Assembly (NCBI RefSeq): GCF_001465595.2 | Contig: NZ_CP013481.2 | Span: 5,332,001 to 5,396,000, forward strand | Direction: 5' to 3' | Source: Pandoraea apista | Lineage (GTDB): Bacteria > Pseudomonadota > Gammaproteobacteria > Burkholderiales > Burkholderiaceae | Length of the DNA stretch: 64,000 bases | Shown here: in pieces, positions 33,348-43,079 of the stretch | Layout: every line of letters begins with the position of its first letter | Position numbering within the stretch: the first letter of the stretch is position 1 | Notes under the pieces: model-generated | The model's database searches: none | The model's input: only the letters and a program-made list of their open reading frames with translations | Told to the model about the DNA's origin: nothing | Made by a program: the position numbers and the translations under genes

Positions 33348-34391
33348 TCAGGAAGCGCCCGGCTGCATCTCCACGCGATTCTTGCCCTGTTGTTTAGCGC
33401 GGTAGAGCGCCAGATCGGCAGACTCGATCAGCGAGGTCGACGCCATGTGCGTGCGCGGCACCAACGCGGCGCCACCGAGACTGATCGTCACGTGGCGGCC
33501 GTTGGCCGATCCCACATGCGGAATCGCCATCGCGTCGATCTGCGCGCGTACTTTTTCCGCGATAACGGCCGCGCCGCTCGCCGACGTATTCGGCAACACC
33601 ATCACGAATTCCTCGCCGCCGAAACGCGCAGCAAGATCGGCCGGACGCGACGCCGCATCGGCAATCGTGCTGGCCACGCGACGCAGCACGTCGTCGCCGG
33701 CAATGTGGCCATACGTATCGTTATAGATCTTGAAGTTGTCGACGTCGATCATCAGCAACGCCATCTCGCGCTGTTCGCGCAACGCGCGACGCCACTCCGC
33801 ACCGAAGTACTCGTCGAAATAGCGACGGTTCGCCAGCCCGGTGAGACCGTCGGAATGCGTAAGCCGCTGCAACTCCAGATTCGTTTCGAGCAGTTGTTGC
33901 TGACTCTCGCGCAGCGCGCGATACGCTTCGTCGCGCTGAAGCAGATTCATGTACGAGCGCGAGTGATAACGAATGCGGGCCACCAGTTCGATCGTGTCGG
34001 GCAGCTTGACCAGATAGTCGTTCGCGCCCGCCGAGAACGCTTCGCGCTTGACCGTCGACTCTTCCTTCGTCGAGAGCACAATGATCGGAATGTCTCGCGT
34101 GAGCGGGCTGGCACGGTACTGCCGCACCAGCGACAGACCGTCGGTACCCGGCATCACGAGATCCTGCAGGATCACCGTCGGACGTGTCTGCTCTGCCACG
34201 CGCAAGGCGTCTTCGGGATTCGCGCAATAGTGGAAATCGATATTCGGCTCGCCAGCCAACGCGCGCCGGATCGCTTCGCCGACCATGGCCTGATCGTCGA
34301 CGAGCAACACCATCGCCGAAGAATCGTTCAGGCTGCTCACGGCACCGAGCGTTTGCTCCGCCGGTTTCGTTTGGCGCGGGGTTGTCGTCAT
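33348..34391 (-). CDS. wspR: Diguanylate cyclase response regulator WspR
   Basis: 347 residues. Receiver domain about 27-145 with phosphoacceptor Asp77 in VILQDLVMPG and the acidic pair VDD at 31-33, a helical linker, then a GGDEF domain with active-site GGEEF at 258-262. The allosteric product-inhibition site RxxD is intact (RPAD, 249-252, five residues before GGEEF). Phosphorylation by WspE is expected to switch on synthesis of cyclic-di-GMP, promoting attachment and biofilm. The ATG at 34391 precedes the known N-terminus; the much longer frame upstream overlaps wspF and is not used. Last gene of the wsp operon, 13 bases after wspF. Confidence 0.96.
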   Translation of the reverse strand: MTTTPRQTKPAEQTLGAVSSLNDSSAMVLLVDDQAMVGEAIRRALAGEPNIDFHYCANPEDALRVAEQTRPTVILQDLVMPGTDGLSLVRQYRASPLTRDIPIIVLSTKEESTVKREAFSAGANDYLVKLPDTIELVARIRYHSRSYMNLLQRDEAYRALRESQQQLLETNLELQRLTHSDGLTGLANRRYFDEYFGAEWRRALREQREMALLMIDVDNFKIYNDTYGHIAGDDVLRRVASTIADAASRPADLAARFGGEEFVMVLPNTSASGAAVIAEKVRAQIDAMAIPHVGSANGRHVTISLGGAALVPRTHMASTSLIESADLALYRAKQQGKNRVEMQPGAS

Positions 34392-34404
34392 GATTTGCTT
34401 CCTG

Positions 34405-35412
34405 TCATACAGTGCCAAACAACGCCACCAGTTGTGGCGCAATGGTCGGTAGTGCGAGAATCTCCGAGGCCGCACCCGCTTCGGCTGCCGCTTTGGGCAT
34501 GCCGTACACGGCGCTCGTTGCGCGATCCTGCGCAATCGTAATAAAGCCATGCGCACGCATGGCCCCAAGTCCGGACGCGCCATCGCGCCCCATACCCGTG
34601 AGCAAAACGCCCACTGCGCGCGAACGCCAGTGTTCGGCCACGCTTTGCAGGAAAACGTCGATGGACGGCCGATACACGGCCTCCTTCGGTTCGTCGGTGT
34701 ACGCACAGCGGCCGCTCGCGTCGACACGCAAATGACGATTGCCGCCCGCGAGCAGCACCACACCCGCCACGGGTCGCTCGCCCGCCTGCGCCAGACGCAC
34801 CGTGAGCGGTGTCTGCTGATCGAGCCAGGTCGCCATGCCGGGCGCAAACGCATCGTCCACATGCTGTACGACGACCACGCCCGCCGCGAAGTTTTCGGGC
34901 AGGCGTCCAAGCAGTGTGGCGAGCGCAGCCGGGCCGCCGGCGGACGCCCCGATGGCGACCAGCGCGTCGGTGCTCTTGGCGGCGACGCGTGCGACCACGG
35001 GTTGCGGTGCACGCGCATCGGCCTGCAGCGCGGCCACGGCGTCGATCTTCGCGAGCAACGCCGACGCCGGACGCGCCAGATCTGTTCCCCCCAGCACCGG
35101 GGTGTCGACCGCGTCGAGCGCACCCGCGCCCATCGCATCGAACACAAGGCTCGCATGATGGCCGACATCCGACGTCACGATCAGAATCGGGCAGGGCGTG
35201 CGGCGCATGATCTCGCGCGTGGCGGCCACGCCATCCATTACCGGCATGACCAGATCCATCAACACGATGTCCGGCGGCACCGGTGCGCACATCGTCACGG
35301 CCTGCGCGCCGTCGTGTGCGACCCACGCCACCTCGAATCCCGGGCGTTGCGCGAGTGTGCGGCGCAACGCTTCGACAGCGATGATCGAATCGTTCACGAT
35401 TCCGATTTTCAT
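34405..35412 (-). CDS. wspF: Protein-glutamate methylesterase WspF (CheB-like)
   Basis: 335 residues. Receiver domain with phosphoacceptor Asp in DIVLMDLVMPVMDG (about residue 54), then the methylesterase domain with catalytic Ser in GASAGGPAAL, His in VVVQHVDD and Asp in LLTGMGRDGASG. It removes methyl groups from WspA and so resets the receptor; loss of wspF in Pseudomonas locks Wsp on and raises cyclic-di-GMP. The start overlaps the wspE stop by four bases. Confidence 0.95.
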   Translation of the reverse strand: MKIGIVNDSIIAVEALRRTLAQRPGFEVAWVAHDGAQAVTMCAPVPPDIVLMDLVMPVMDGVAATREIMRRTPCPILIVTSDVGHHASLVFDAMGAGALDAVDTPVLGGTDLARPASALLAKIDAVAALQADARAPQPVVARVAAKSTDALVAIGASAGGPAALATLLGRLPENFAAGVVVVQHVDDAFAPGMATWLDQQTPLTVRLAQAGERPVAGVVLLAGGNRHLRVDASGRCAYTDEPKEAVYRPSIDVFLQSVAEHWRSRAVGVLLTGMGRDGASGLGAMRAHGFITIAQDRATSAVYGMPKAAAEAGAASEILALPTIAPQLVALFGTV

Positions 35413-37787
35413 GCCCCAGACTCCCCGATAAGATCCGCGACGGCACGCAGCAGCGTGTCGTCGTGGAAGCTGCCTTTCGCGAGGTAATAATCTGCACCGG
35501 CGTCGAGTCCGCGCTGGCGGTCTTCCTCGCGATCTTTGTATGAAACGATCATGACCGGCAAATCGGCAGTGCGTGCGTCGCGCTTGATAAGCGTGACCAG
35601 TTCAATGCCGTCCAGGCGCGGCATATCCACATCGGTAATCACCATGTCGAACGTTTCGCTGCGCACGGCGTTCCAGCCATCCATACCGTCGACGGCAACG
35701 CTCACGTCGTAGCCACGGGCAGCGAGCAATTTGCGTTCGAGTTCGCGCACGGTCAGGGAATCGTCGACAACCAGCACGCGCTTGCGGCCACGCCCGCTCG
35801 CCTGTGCGGCGCGCATGGGCCGCCGTTCGAGCGACCCCATTTCGACAGCCTTCGCAATTGAGCGCACCAGATCGGCCGTGTCGATGATGAGCAGCGGCGA
35901 ACCGTCTTCCGTGAGAGCGCCCGCCGCAATGTTCGGTACCTTGCCCAATCGCGTATCGAGCGGTTGCACAACCAGCATTCGCTCGCCGAGGAATTTATCG
36001 ACGGCCAGACCGTAGCGCGTGTCGCCCTCGCCGAACACGACCACCGGCTGATCGCCCGCCGCCGAGACCGGTTCGATGCCACACAGCACCTGCTGCGCGC
36101 TCACGAGCCCGATCTGTTTGCCGTCCAGTGTAAAGTGCGGACGCCCTTCGAGCATGTCGATGCTCTCCTGCGGCAGCGCCAGCGTGCGCGACAGGCTCGC
36201 CAGCGGCAGCGCGTAGGGCTCGCCGTCGATCTCCACGAGCAGGCTGCGCACCACCGACAGGGTCAGCGGCAATTGGAGCGTGAATTTCGTGCCGCGACCT
36301 GGCGCGTGCTCGATACGCACCGTGCCGCGCACCAACGCCACCATGGCGCGCACCGCATCAAGGCCGACCCCCCGGCCCGAAACCTCCGTGACCGTATCGC
36401 GCAGCGTGAAGCCGGGCAGCATCAGGAATTCGAGCAACTCGTTGTCGTCGAGCCGTTGCGCGGTGTCTTGCGCGACCAGTCCGCGCGCGATGACCGCCTG
36501 ACGCACGCGTTCGAGATCGATGCCCGCGCCGTCGTCGGCCACGCTCACGAGCAGCAGACCGGCGCTGTGTCGCGCGCTGAGTGTGATCACGCCCTCGGCA
36601 GGTTTGCCCGCCGCCGCGCGCTCGGCCGGACTCTCCAGACCGTGGTCGACAGCGTTGCGCAGCAAATGGCCCAACGGTGCTTCGAGCTGATCGAGAATGT
36701 CTCGGTCGACCTGCGTGTCGGCCCCCCGAATTTCCAGCCGCGCCGGTTTGCCAAGGGAGCGTCCCAGATCGCGCACCATCCGCGCGAATCCCCCAAGCCG
36801 GTCGTCGAGCGGACGCATGCGGCATGCCAGCGCTTCGTCGTAAAGCCGCTGCGACAGTTGCGTCGAGCGGCGGTCGAACTGGTCCAACTCGTGGATCTGT
36901 TCGGCCAGCAGGGTGCCGCCCACGCCGAGGGCGCGCCGCAGGTCGGCCAATGCCGTGAGCAGTTGCTGACGATCTTCGTCGGACCGGTCCGCGGCTTGCG
37001 CAAGCGCCGAACTGACGCGATCGAGCGCCTCGCCCGCTTCGTGTTGATGACGCTTGAGCCGCTGTAGCGATTGCGCAAACGGCTGCGACCAGCGCGAAGC
37101 CACCAGCGCCTCGCTCGACAGCCGCAACAGCCGGTTCAGACTGTCGGCCGATACGCGCAGTGCTCGGGAAGCGTTGTCTGCGCCTGCGTCGTCATCTTGC
37201 GCGTTGGATCCGAGGGGACTGTCGTGCACGTCGCGCGACGTGGACGCGCGCGTCGTGAGCGGCGGCGCCTGCTCCGCTGCGGACTCGGTGGCTGTCTGCG
37301 CCGTCTGCGCGCCATAGCTGGCGTAGTCGAATGCCGCCGGCTCGTCGGGCTGCGCAACGTTGGGCGTGGTATCGCCCGTGAGTGTGGCGAGTTGTTCGGT
37401 GAGCGCGGCAACGAAGGTGTCGATCTCCGCTTTGCCCGCGCCCTGCGCCCAGCCCGCATCGCGCCCCGGCGGATGCGCCAGCCGCATGAGCAGATCCACG
37501 CCTTGCAACAGGCGGTCGATGGTTGCGACGTCAAGGACAAGCGCGCCGCGTTGCGCAGCAACGAAGGCATCTTCGAGCACATGGGCGAGCGAGACGCCGG
37601 CCTCTACGCCGACGATACGCGCGGCGCCCTTGAGCGAGTGCGCCGCGCGCATGCACGCTTCGAGACGCGATGCGTCGGCCGGGGCACGTTCGAGCGCCAG
37701 CAGTCCGTCGCCGAGAATTTGCGCCTGTGCTTCCGTCTCCATGCGGAACAAGTCGAGCAACGTGGCGTTTTGCAGATCGTCGCTCAT
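35409..37787 (-). CDS. wspE: Hybrid chemotaxis-type histidine kinase WspE
   Basis: 792 residues. HPt domain with phosphorylated His50 in RAAHSLKGAARIVG, dimerisation helix, then the CheA-type ATPase (HLLRNAVDHGLESPAER, SVADDGAGIDL, SGRGVGLDAV), a CheW-like adaptor domain (LPLTLSVVRSLLVEIDGEPYALPL) and a C-terminal receiver (RVLVVDDSLTVRELERKLL, phosphoacceptor Asp in DMVITDVDMP). The attached receiver is typical of WspE and distinguishes it from flagellar CheA. Passes phosphate to WspR and WspF. The start ATG overlaps wspD by four bases. Confidence 0.95.
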   Translation of the reverse strand: MSDDLQNATLLDLFRMETEAQAQILGDGLLALERAPADASRLEACMRAAHSLKGAARIVGVEAGVSLAHVLEDAFVAAQRGALVLDVATIDRLLQGVDLLMRLAHPPGRDAGWAQGAGKAEIDTFVAALTEQLATLTGDTTPNVAQPDEPAAFDYASYGAQTAQTATESAAEQAPPLTTRASTSRDVHDSPLGSNAQDDDAGADNASRALRVSADSLNRLLRLSSEALVASRWSQPFAQSLQRLKRHQHEAGEALDRVSSALAQAADRSDEDRQQLLTALADLRRALGVGGTLLAEQIHELDQFDRRSTQLSQRLYDEALACRMRPLDDRLGGFARMVRDLGRSLGKPARLEIRGADTQVDRDILDQLEAPLGHLLRNAVDHGLESPAERAAAGKPAEGVITLSARHSAGLLLVSVADDGAGIDLERVRQAVIARGLVAQDTAQRLDDNELLEFLMLPGFTLRDTVTEVSGRGVGLDAVRAMVALVRGTVRIEHAPGRGTKFTLQLPLTLSVVRSLLVEIDGEPYALPLASLSRTLALPQESIDMLEGRPHFTLDGKQIGLVSAQQVLCGIEPVSAAGDQPVVVFGEGDTRYGLAVDKFLGERMLVVQPLDTRLGKVPNIAAGALTEDGSPLLIIDTADLVRSIAKAVEMGSLERRPMRAAQASGRGRKRVLVVDDSLTVRELERKLLAARGYDVSVAVDGMDGWNAVRSETFDMVITDVDMPRLDGIELVTLIKRDARTADLPVMIVSYKDREEDRQRGLDAGADYYLAKGSFHDDTLLRAVADLIGESGA

Positions 37788-38437
37788 GCGAGACTCCGAT
37801 CGAACGCCGCACCTACGCGCAACGGATCGAGCACCCCAACGACATGCTCGTGCCAGCGCAATACCGCGACGGCGAAACCGTCGGTCGCGCCCAACGTTGT
37901 GGCAGGGGCCGATCCGATGGCCGTTCGGGCAGGCGTGACGATACCGTGCACTTCCGTCACGGGAAACGCACTCAAATGATGACCATGACGCAATGCCAGC
38001 AGACGCGAGGTACTCGCGCGAAGCGTATTCGACGGTGAGAGCTGCGATTGCGGCGCCGGTTGCACACCGAGCAATTCCCCCAACGACAGGCACGGCACAA
38101 GGGCGCCGCGCAGATTGACCAGCCCCAGCAGCGCACGATGGCGATGCCCGGGCACCGAGTGCCACGCGCGCATTGGCGCCACTTCCTCGATGGTCGAAGC
38201 AGGCAATGCCAGCCACTCGTCGGCCAGACGGAACAGCAGCAACGAGGGGCCGCGCGCCGTTTCCTCTTCTCCGGGAACGGCACGCCACGGCGCAGGATCG
38301 ACAGGCATCACCGGCAACCGGTCGAGCAGTTCCGCAGCCTGCCGGTGCAAGGCATGCGGGTCAACGTTCAGCCTGAGATTCGGATTGCGCTCGCCGGACA
38401 CGGGACCGGCCTCACGCGCGGTTTCGCGATTTGTCAT
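37784..38437 (-). CDS. wspD: CheW-like adaptor WspD
   Basis: 217 residues: an N-terminal extension of about 60 residues followed by a CheW domain (LLLFRLADEWLALPASTIEEVAPMRAWHSVPG, LLGLVNLRGALVPCLSLGELLG). It couples the receptor WspA to the kinase WspE. Two CheW-like adaptors (WspB and WspD) are standard in Wsp systems. Overlaps wspC and wspE by four bases each. Confidence 0.93.
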   Translation of the reverse strand: MTNRETAREAGPVSGERNPNLRLNVDPHALHRQAAELLDRLPVMPVDPAPWRAVPGEEETARGPSLLLFRLADEWLALPASTIEEVAPMRAWHSVPGHRHRALLGLVNLRGALVPCLSLGELLGVQPAPQSQLSPSNTLRASTSRLLALRHGHHLSAFPVTEVHGIVTPARTAIGSAPATTLGATDGFAVAVLRWHEHVVGVLDPLRVGAAFDRSLA

Positions 38438-39888
38438 CGATGTCGGGTCCCGTCGCGATGCGCATGGTCATGAGGGTCGGTGGCACTGGCCCCTTGTGCA
38501 CGCTGCGCCCGTCCGGCGCGTTCCAGCAAGCGTTTTGCCCCTGCGGCGTCGCCGCGTGCGTCGAGCTGCGCCGCGCAATGCACGAGCGCTTCGTAATGCC
38601 CCGGATCGAGATAGAGCGCACGACGGTAGTGAATCAGCGCCCCTTGGGCGTCACCGCGAGCGTCGTCGACGAGTCCAAGCAAGTACTCCGCCTGCGCGTT
38701 GGCACGGTCCGTCGCAAGTACATGGCGACACAGCGCCACGGCACGGACGAAATCGCCTGCATCGGCAGCGACCCTCGCCTGTTCAAGCTGCTGGCGAATG
38801 TCGGCGGTGGCAGCGGTGGTGGCGGTGGCGGCACGCGGTGCGACGAGCGGCGGCGGCGGAGGTGTCGGCGGCAACGGTGCGAAAGCGCGTGCGGGACCGG
38901 CAGGGACGTGCGCCACGTGAAACGCCTGCGTGCGCCGATGCGCCGTCGCGTCGACCGTGCTCGCCGGCAATACCGGGCTGAAGGCGTCGAGCGTGCCCGC
39001 GACGTGCGATGCCCCGAGGGGCGACATGCCGGCGGGCGCGGGCGCCACGTCGCTCACCGGCCCGGTCACGCGGAATGAAAACGCCTGCACATGGCCGGTC
39101 GTCGTCATGCCGTTGCTGGTCAACGTGCCGCCCTCGGCGGGTCCGGCGAAGAGGGTCGCACCCATGCGCATGAGCCGCTCGAGCGCGGCGATCGCGCGAC
39201 GCTGTCCTTCGCGGTCGAAATAAATCAGCACGTTGCGAAAGAACACGAAGTCAAACGTGCCCAGCCGGTCGACGAGCGACGCATCGAACAGATTGCCCGA
39301 ATGCCAGCGCACCTGCGTGCGCAGCGCGTCGACGACGCGATAGCTGTCGTCTTCCTTAGTGAAATAGCGCTCGCGGAACTGCATCGATGCCGGCGGCCCG
39401 CGAAACGAATTGCGGCCGTACACCCCTTCGCGCGCCACGGCAAGCGCCCGCTCGCTGATGTCGAGCGCGTCGACGCTGAACTCGTGGGCGGCAAAACCTG
39501 CGTCGAACATCGTCATGGCGATGGAATACGGTTCCTCGCCGGTCGCACAGGGCAGGCTCAGCAGTCGCAATGCCTGCGTCTGCCGTATCGTCCCGCTTCG
39601 CGCGGCGCGCTCGTCAAGCGCCATTTGCGCCAGCGCCCTGAACGCTTCGCGGTGACGGAAGAACCACGTCTCGGGCACCACCACCGCTTCGATCAACGCC
39701 TGAAGCTCTTCCGCCGATTGCTGCAATCGTTGCCAGTACAGCGAGTACGAGGGGGCCTCTCCCAACTCGGGCGAAAGCGCAGCAAGGCGGGCGCGCACGG
39801 CGCGCTCGATGGCGTTCGCGCCGAGTGTCTGTGCGTCGAGGCCCATGGTGTCGCGCAGCAGGCGCTCGATGTCGCGCACGGGGCTCAT
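38434..39888 (-). CDS. wspC: Chemoreceptor methyltransferase WspC with TPR region
   Basis: 484 residues. CheR domain at the N-terminus (DIERLLRDTMGLDAQTLGANAIERAV, VPETWFFRHREAF) with the SAM-binding segment LRLLSLPCATGEEPYS, then DALDISERALAVAREGVYG and HSGNLFDA. A Pro/Ala-rich linker follows (residues about 320-370) and a C-terminal TPR section (AEYLLGLVDDARGDAQGALIHYRRALYLDPGHYEALVHCA). Adds methyl groups to WspA. The ATG at 39888 overlaps the wspB stop by four bases; a longer upstream frame lies inside wspB. Confidence 0.94.
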   Translation of the reverse strand: MSPVRDIERLLRDTMGLDAQTLGANAIERAVRARLAALSPELGEAPSYSLYWQRLQQSAEELQALIEAVVVPETWFFRHREAFRALAQMALDERAARSGTIRQTQALRLLSLPCATGEEPYSIAMTMFDAGFAAHEFSVDALDISERALAVAREGVYGRNSFRGPPASMQFRERYFTKEDDSYRVVDALRTQVRWHSGNLFDASLVDRLGTFDFVFFRNVLIYFDREGQRRAIAALERLMRMGATLFAGPAEGGTLTSNGMTTTGHVQAFSFRVTGPVSDVAPAPAGMSPLGASHVAGTLDAFSPVLPASTVDATAHRRTQAFHVAHVPAGPARAFAPLPPTPPPPPLVAPRAATATTAATADIRQQLEQARVAADAGDFVRAVALCRHVLATDRANAQAEYLLGLVDDARGDAQGALIHYRRALYLDPGHYEALVHCAAQLDARGDAAGAKRLLERAGRAQRAQGASATDPHDHAHRDGTRHR

Positions 39889-40373
39889 GACGACGCCTCC
39901 GGCATCTCGGTCAGCACCTCGCGTGCGGCGTCGAACAACAGGGCGCGCGCCTCGTCGGTGAGCAATTGATCGACCCGCACCCACTGCACGAGTCCATCGT
40001 CGGTATCGAGCACGGGACCGAGATAGCGGCCTTCCGGCAAATCGATGCCGCTCGCCTGGAACGCCGAAGCCTCGGCGCGCAGCGTGTCGGTGGCACGCTC
40101 GACGAGCACGCCAAGGCGGCGCGCGTCCGGGCCGGGCGCCGGGTAATGCACGAGCACCAGCCGCGTGGACCGGCGCTCGGGCGCACCCGCGCCGGTCGCC
40201 AGCCGCGTCAGATCGATGACGGGGACCGGTTCGCCACGATAACTGAACGCACCCGCCACCCAGGCCGGGGCGGCGGGCAGGCGCTTGAGCGCGAGCCACG
40301 GCAGCACCTCGGCCACATGACTGGCCTCGATGACGTAATGATCGGTCGCGATGGCGAAACGCAGGAACAACAT
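39885..40373 (-). CDS. wspB: CheW-like adaptor WspB
   Basis: 162 residues, a single CheW domain: MLFLRFAIATDHYVIEASHVAEVLPWLALKRLPAAP, then GAFSYRGEPVPVIDLTRLATG and RRLGVLVERATDTLRAE. Links WspA to WspE. It follows wspA after 38 bases with no hairpin seen and overlaps wspC by four bases. Confidence 0.93.
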   Translation of the reverse strand: MLFLRFAIATDHYVIEASHVAEVLPWLALKRLPAAPAWVAGAFSYRGEPVPVIDLTRLATGAGAPERRSTRLVLVHYPAPGPDARRLGVLVERATDTLRAEASAFQASGIDLPEGRYLGPVLDTDDGLVQWVRVDQLLTDEARALLFDAAREVLTEMPEASS

Positions 40374-40411
40374 GGCGATGTCCGCGAATGACGAAAAGGC
40401 GGTGCGCTACT

Positions 40412-42061
40412 TCACACCAGCCCCGAGGGCGGCAGCGTCTGTACCTTGAAGCGCGACACGCCGCTCTTCAGGCCATTGGCAACATGATTGAGTTCTTCGA
40501 TGGCCTGACTCGACTGCTGGAGTGACTCGGCTGTCTGCTGCGCCGCCTCGGAGAGCTGCACCAGCGCCTGATTGATCTGCTCGGCACCGGTCGCCTGCGC
40601 CTGCATGCCCTCGCTGACGACCTGAAAGCGCGGCGGCAGCGTCTGCACCTGCGCAATGATCTGGGCGAGCTGATCGCCGACCTGACGCATCTCGTCCATG
40701 CCGCGACGCACTTCCTCGGCAAACTTGTCCATGCCCATGACACCGGCCGACACCGCCGACTGGATCTCCTTGATCATCTGTTCGATGTCGTAGGTCGCCA
40801 CGGCCGTCTGATCGGCCAGACGCCGGATCTCGGTCGCCACCACGGCGAAGCCGCGTCCGTACTCGCCCGCCTTCTCGGCCTCGATGGCCGCGTTCAGCGA
40901 CAGCAGGTTGGTCTGGTCGGCCACCTTCGTGATCGTGGTAACGACCTGATTGATGTTGCCGGCCTTCTCGTTGAGGATGCCCAGCTTGCCGTTGACCGAG
41001 CCCGCGGCTTCCATGACGTGACGCATCGCGTCTTCCATGCGCGTGAGGCCGACGTGGCCGGTGCCCGCGAGCGACGCGGCCTGATCGGCCACCCCCGCCA
41101 CTTCGGTCATGGTGCGCGCCAGATCGCGCGACGTGGCGAAGATCTCGCGCGACGTCGCGCCGATTTCCGTTGTCGTGGCCGCCGTCTCCGACGCCGTGGC
41201 CTGCTGCTGACGCGAGGTCGCAGCAATCTCGGTCACCGATGTCGTGACCTGCAACGCCGACTTCTGCGCCTGCCCGACGAGGCCCGTCAGTTCGTCCGTC
41301 ATCCGGTTGAAGCCGGACTCCAGTGCGCCGAATTCGTCACGGCGTGCGAGGTCGAGACGCTTGGTCAGATCGCCCGAGCGCATGATCTCGAGAATTTGCA
41401 TCACGCTCGCGAGCGGCACGCTGATCGCACGGAACAGCAGCCAGCCGCACAACACCGCGCACCCCAGTGCCACCGCCAGCGTAATGAGCAACGTCGCCTT
41501 GGCCGCCGTCACGGCCTCGGCAATGTTGTGCGTCGATTCGTCGGCAAAGGTCTTGTTGGTGTCAACCAGCCGCTGGATCGCGGTACGGCCGCGCCCCCAT
41601 TCGGGGAAGAGCTGATCCGAGAGCATCGAGCGCGCCGCCGCCATCTGTCCGTCGGCGACAAGCTTGAGCACCTGATTGCTGATGCGGCCGTATTGCTGGC
41701 GAACACCCCGCACCTCGTCGTACTGCACACGATCGACGGCGCGGTTGACGGTCGTACCGTAGTCCTTGATCCAGCCGTCGATGCGGGTATCGGCACTGCG
41801 AAGGCTATCGAGATCGAGGGAGCGGGCCTTGTCGTTGTCGTCGATGGCCACGACCTGCTGGAGCAACTGATAGCTCTCGAACCAGGCGCCGCGCAACATC
41901 GTGCTGTAGTAGAGCCCCGGTGTGGAATCGGTCTCCACACTGTGCGCCTCTTGTTCGATGGCAGCCAGCCGCGTGTAAGCGACGCCCGCCATGAGCGCCA
42001 TCAAGGCCAGAATCAGGCCGAAACTGGCCAGAATGCGATGTCGGATCGACCAGTGTTTCAC
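40412..42061 (-). CDS. wspA: Surface-sensing methyl-accepting receptor WspA
   Basis: 549 residues from the GTG at 42061, which has GGGAG at 6-nt spacing; an upstream GTG at 42085 lacks this. First helix about 11-31 ([20 protein letters not shown]), a periplasmic four-helix-bundle-like domain to about residue 180, second helix about 187-208 ([22 protein letters not shown]), HAMP ([23 protein letters not shown]) and a long coiled-coil signalling tip whose hairpin carries [35 protein letters not shown]. No C-terminal NWETF-type pentapeptide. WspA reports surface contact or envelope stress in Pseudomonas. First gene of the wsp operon. Confidence 0.94.
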   Translation of the reverse strand: MKHWSIRHRILASFGLILALMALMAGVAYTRLAAIEQEAHSVETDSTPGLYYSTMLRGAWFESYQLLQQVVAIDDNDKARSLDLDSLRSADTRIDGWIKDYGTTVNRAVDRVQYDEVRGVRQQYGRISNQVLKLVADGQMAAARSMLSDQLFPEWGRGRTAIQRLVDTNKTFADESTHNIAEAVTAAKATLLITLAVALGCAVLCGWLLFRAISVPLASVMQILEIMRSGDLTKRLDLARRDEFGALESGFNRMTDELTGLVGQAQKSALQVTTSVTEIAATSRQQQATASETAATTTEIGATSREIFATSRDLARTMTEVAGVADQAASLAGTGHVGLTRMEDAMRHVMEAAGSVNGKLGILNEKAGNINQVVTTITKVADQTNLLSLNAAIEAEKAGEYGRGFAVVATEIRRLADQTAVATYDIEQMIKEIQSAVSAGVMGMDKFAEEVRRGMDEMRQVGDQLAQIIAQVQTLPPRFQVVSEGMQAQATGAEQINQALVQLSEAAQQTAESLQQSSQAIEELNHVANGLKSGVSRFKVQTLPPSGLV

Positions 42062-42131
42062 GCCGCGCTCCCGTTCGTTGTTCACGCCCGGTGCCGGGGA
42101 GGGCGACGCGGGCCTCTTTGAGGTTACGCCG

Positions 42132-42159
42132 ATTCTATTACAGCGGCCCGGCCGGACAA
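42132..42159 (-). promoter_or_regulatory. Candidate sigma-70 promoter of the wsp operon
   Basis: On the minus strand TTGTCC (42159-42154) and TAGAAT (42137-42132), spacer 16. It lies about 70 bases before the wspA GTG. Matches are fair, not strong; no other better pair is seen in the 175-base gap between wspA and the BKACE gene. Confidence 0.4.
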
Positions 42160-42236
42160 CGCCGGTCAGGCCATGTATTTGGGTTTATTTCTGAATTCGG
42201 CGGTCCTGCCGGCGTGAACGAGATCCGGGCGTGCGC

Positions 42237-43079
42237 TCAGCAGGTGAGGGCGCGCAAGGCGTCCGCCGTCATGGGCGCGAGGGCGAGCGGGGTTGCCGCT
42301 GACGTGAGCGCACCGAGCGACGCCGCGTTGTCCGGCGAAACGCTGCCGTCCGGCAGATACAGATTGTTTTCGAAACCGATGCGGGCGTGGCCGCCCTGCA
42401 ACACGGCAGCCAGCGCGCATTCCGCCTCACGCGGCCCGAAGGCGCACATCGCCCATGGGGTTTCGGTCGAGGCCTCGCCCAGCGTCTGCGCACCGGCCTG
42501 CCATGCCCAGAGGAACGGCAACAGATCCGAGGGCGACGACAACTGGCCCTTGCTGTACCGGCCCAGCACGAACAGCACCCAGTGACGGCCCGGACGGATC
42601 GCGCCGCTGGCACGCAAACGCCAGTAATGCGCCACGTCCTCGGTGTCGTAAAGAATGTACTGCGCGGTGATGTTTTCCTGCCAGAGCCACGCGAAGAACG
42701 CCTCTGCCGCCGGGGCGTGAGCCGCGTCCGGCATCACTTCACGCAACGCGACCGAAATCGCCTCGGGGTGCAGGGCATGCACGGTGGCGATCTGCTGTGC
42801 GGGCGAGTAGATGCCGACCGCCTCGGTCGTCACCTGCAACACCAGTTCGCGGCCAACGGCTCGCTGCACGGCATCGATGCCGGCCCTGTAGTCCGCCACT
42901 TCGAGGCTGTGCGTGCCATCGGCCTTTCGCACATGCAGATGGATCATCGCCGCGCCGGCACTCAGGCACGCTTTGGCGCACGCGCCGAGTGCTTCCGGCG
43001 TCATGGGCAGCGCGCGATGATCGACGTGCGTGCGACGGGCGCCGTTGGGGGCGACCGCCAGCGCAAACGATCGCGTCAT
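42237..43079 (-). CDS. Beta-keto acid cleavage enzyme (BKACE, DUF849) family
   Basis: 280 residues, TIM-barrel metalloenzyme family that condenses a beta-keto acid with acetyl-CoA to give acetoacetate and a new CoA thioester; 3-keto-5-aminohexanoate cleavage enzyme is the founding member. Zinc ligands His47 and His49 are in IHLHVR and Glu237 in IGFENN. Differences from the Kce pattern are seen: the position of the Asp following the Glu is Asn238, and the N-terminal TGxE motif reads PNGARR. Such variants form their own subgroups in the family. Its start overlaps the aminotransferase stop by four bases (43076-43079), so the pair is coupled: aminotransferase may yield the keto acid that this enzyme cleaves. 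The frame stays open far upstream, but this ATG starts the family N-terminus. Confidence 0.88.
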   Translation of the reverse strand: MTRSFALAVAPNGARRTHVDHRALPMTPEALGACAKACLSAGAAMIHLHVRKADGTHSLEVADYRAGIDAVQRAVGRELVLQVTTEAVGIYSPAQQIATVHALHPEAISVALREVMPDAAHAPAAEAFFAWLWQENITAQYILYDTEDVAHYWRLRASGAIRPGRHWVLFVLGRYSKGQLSSPSDLLPFLWAWQAGAQTLGEASTETPWAMCAFGPREAECALAAVLQGGHARIGFENNLYLPDGSVSPDNAASLGALTSAATPLALAPMTADALRALTC

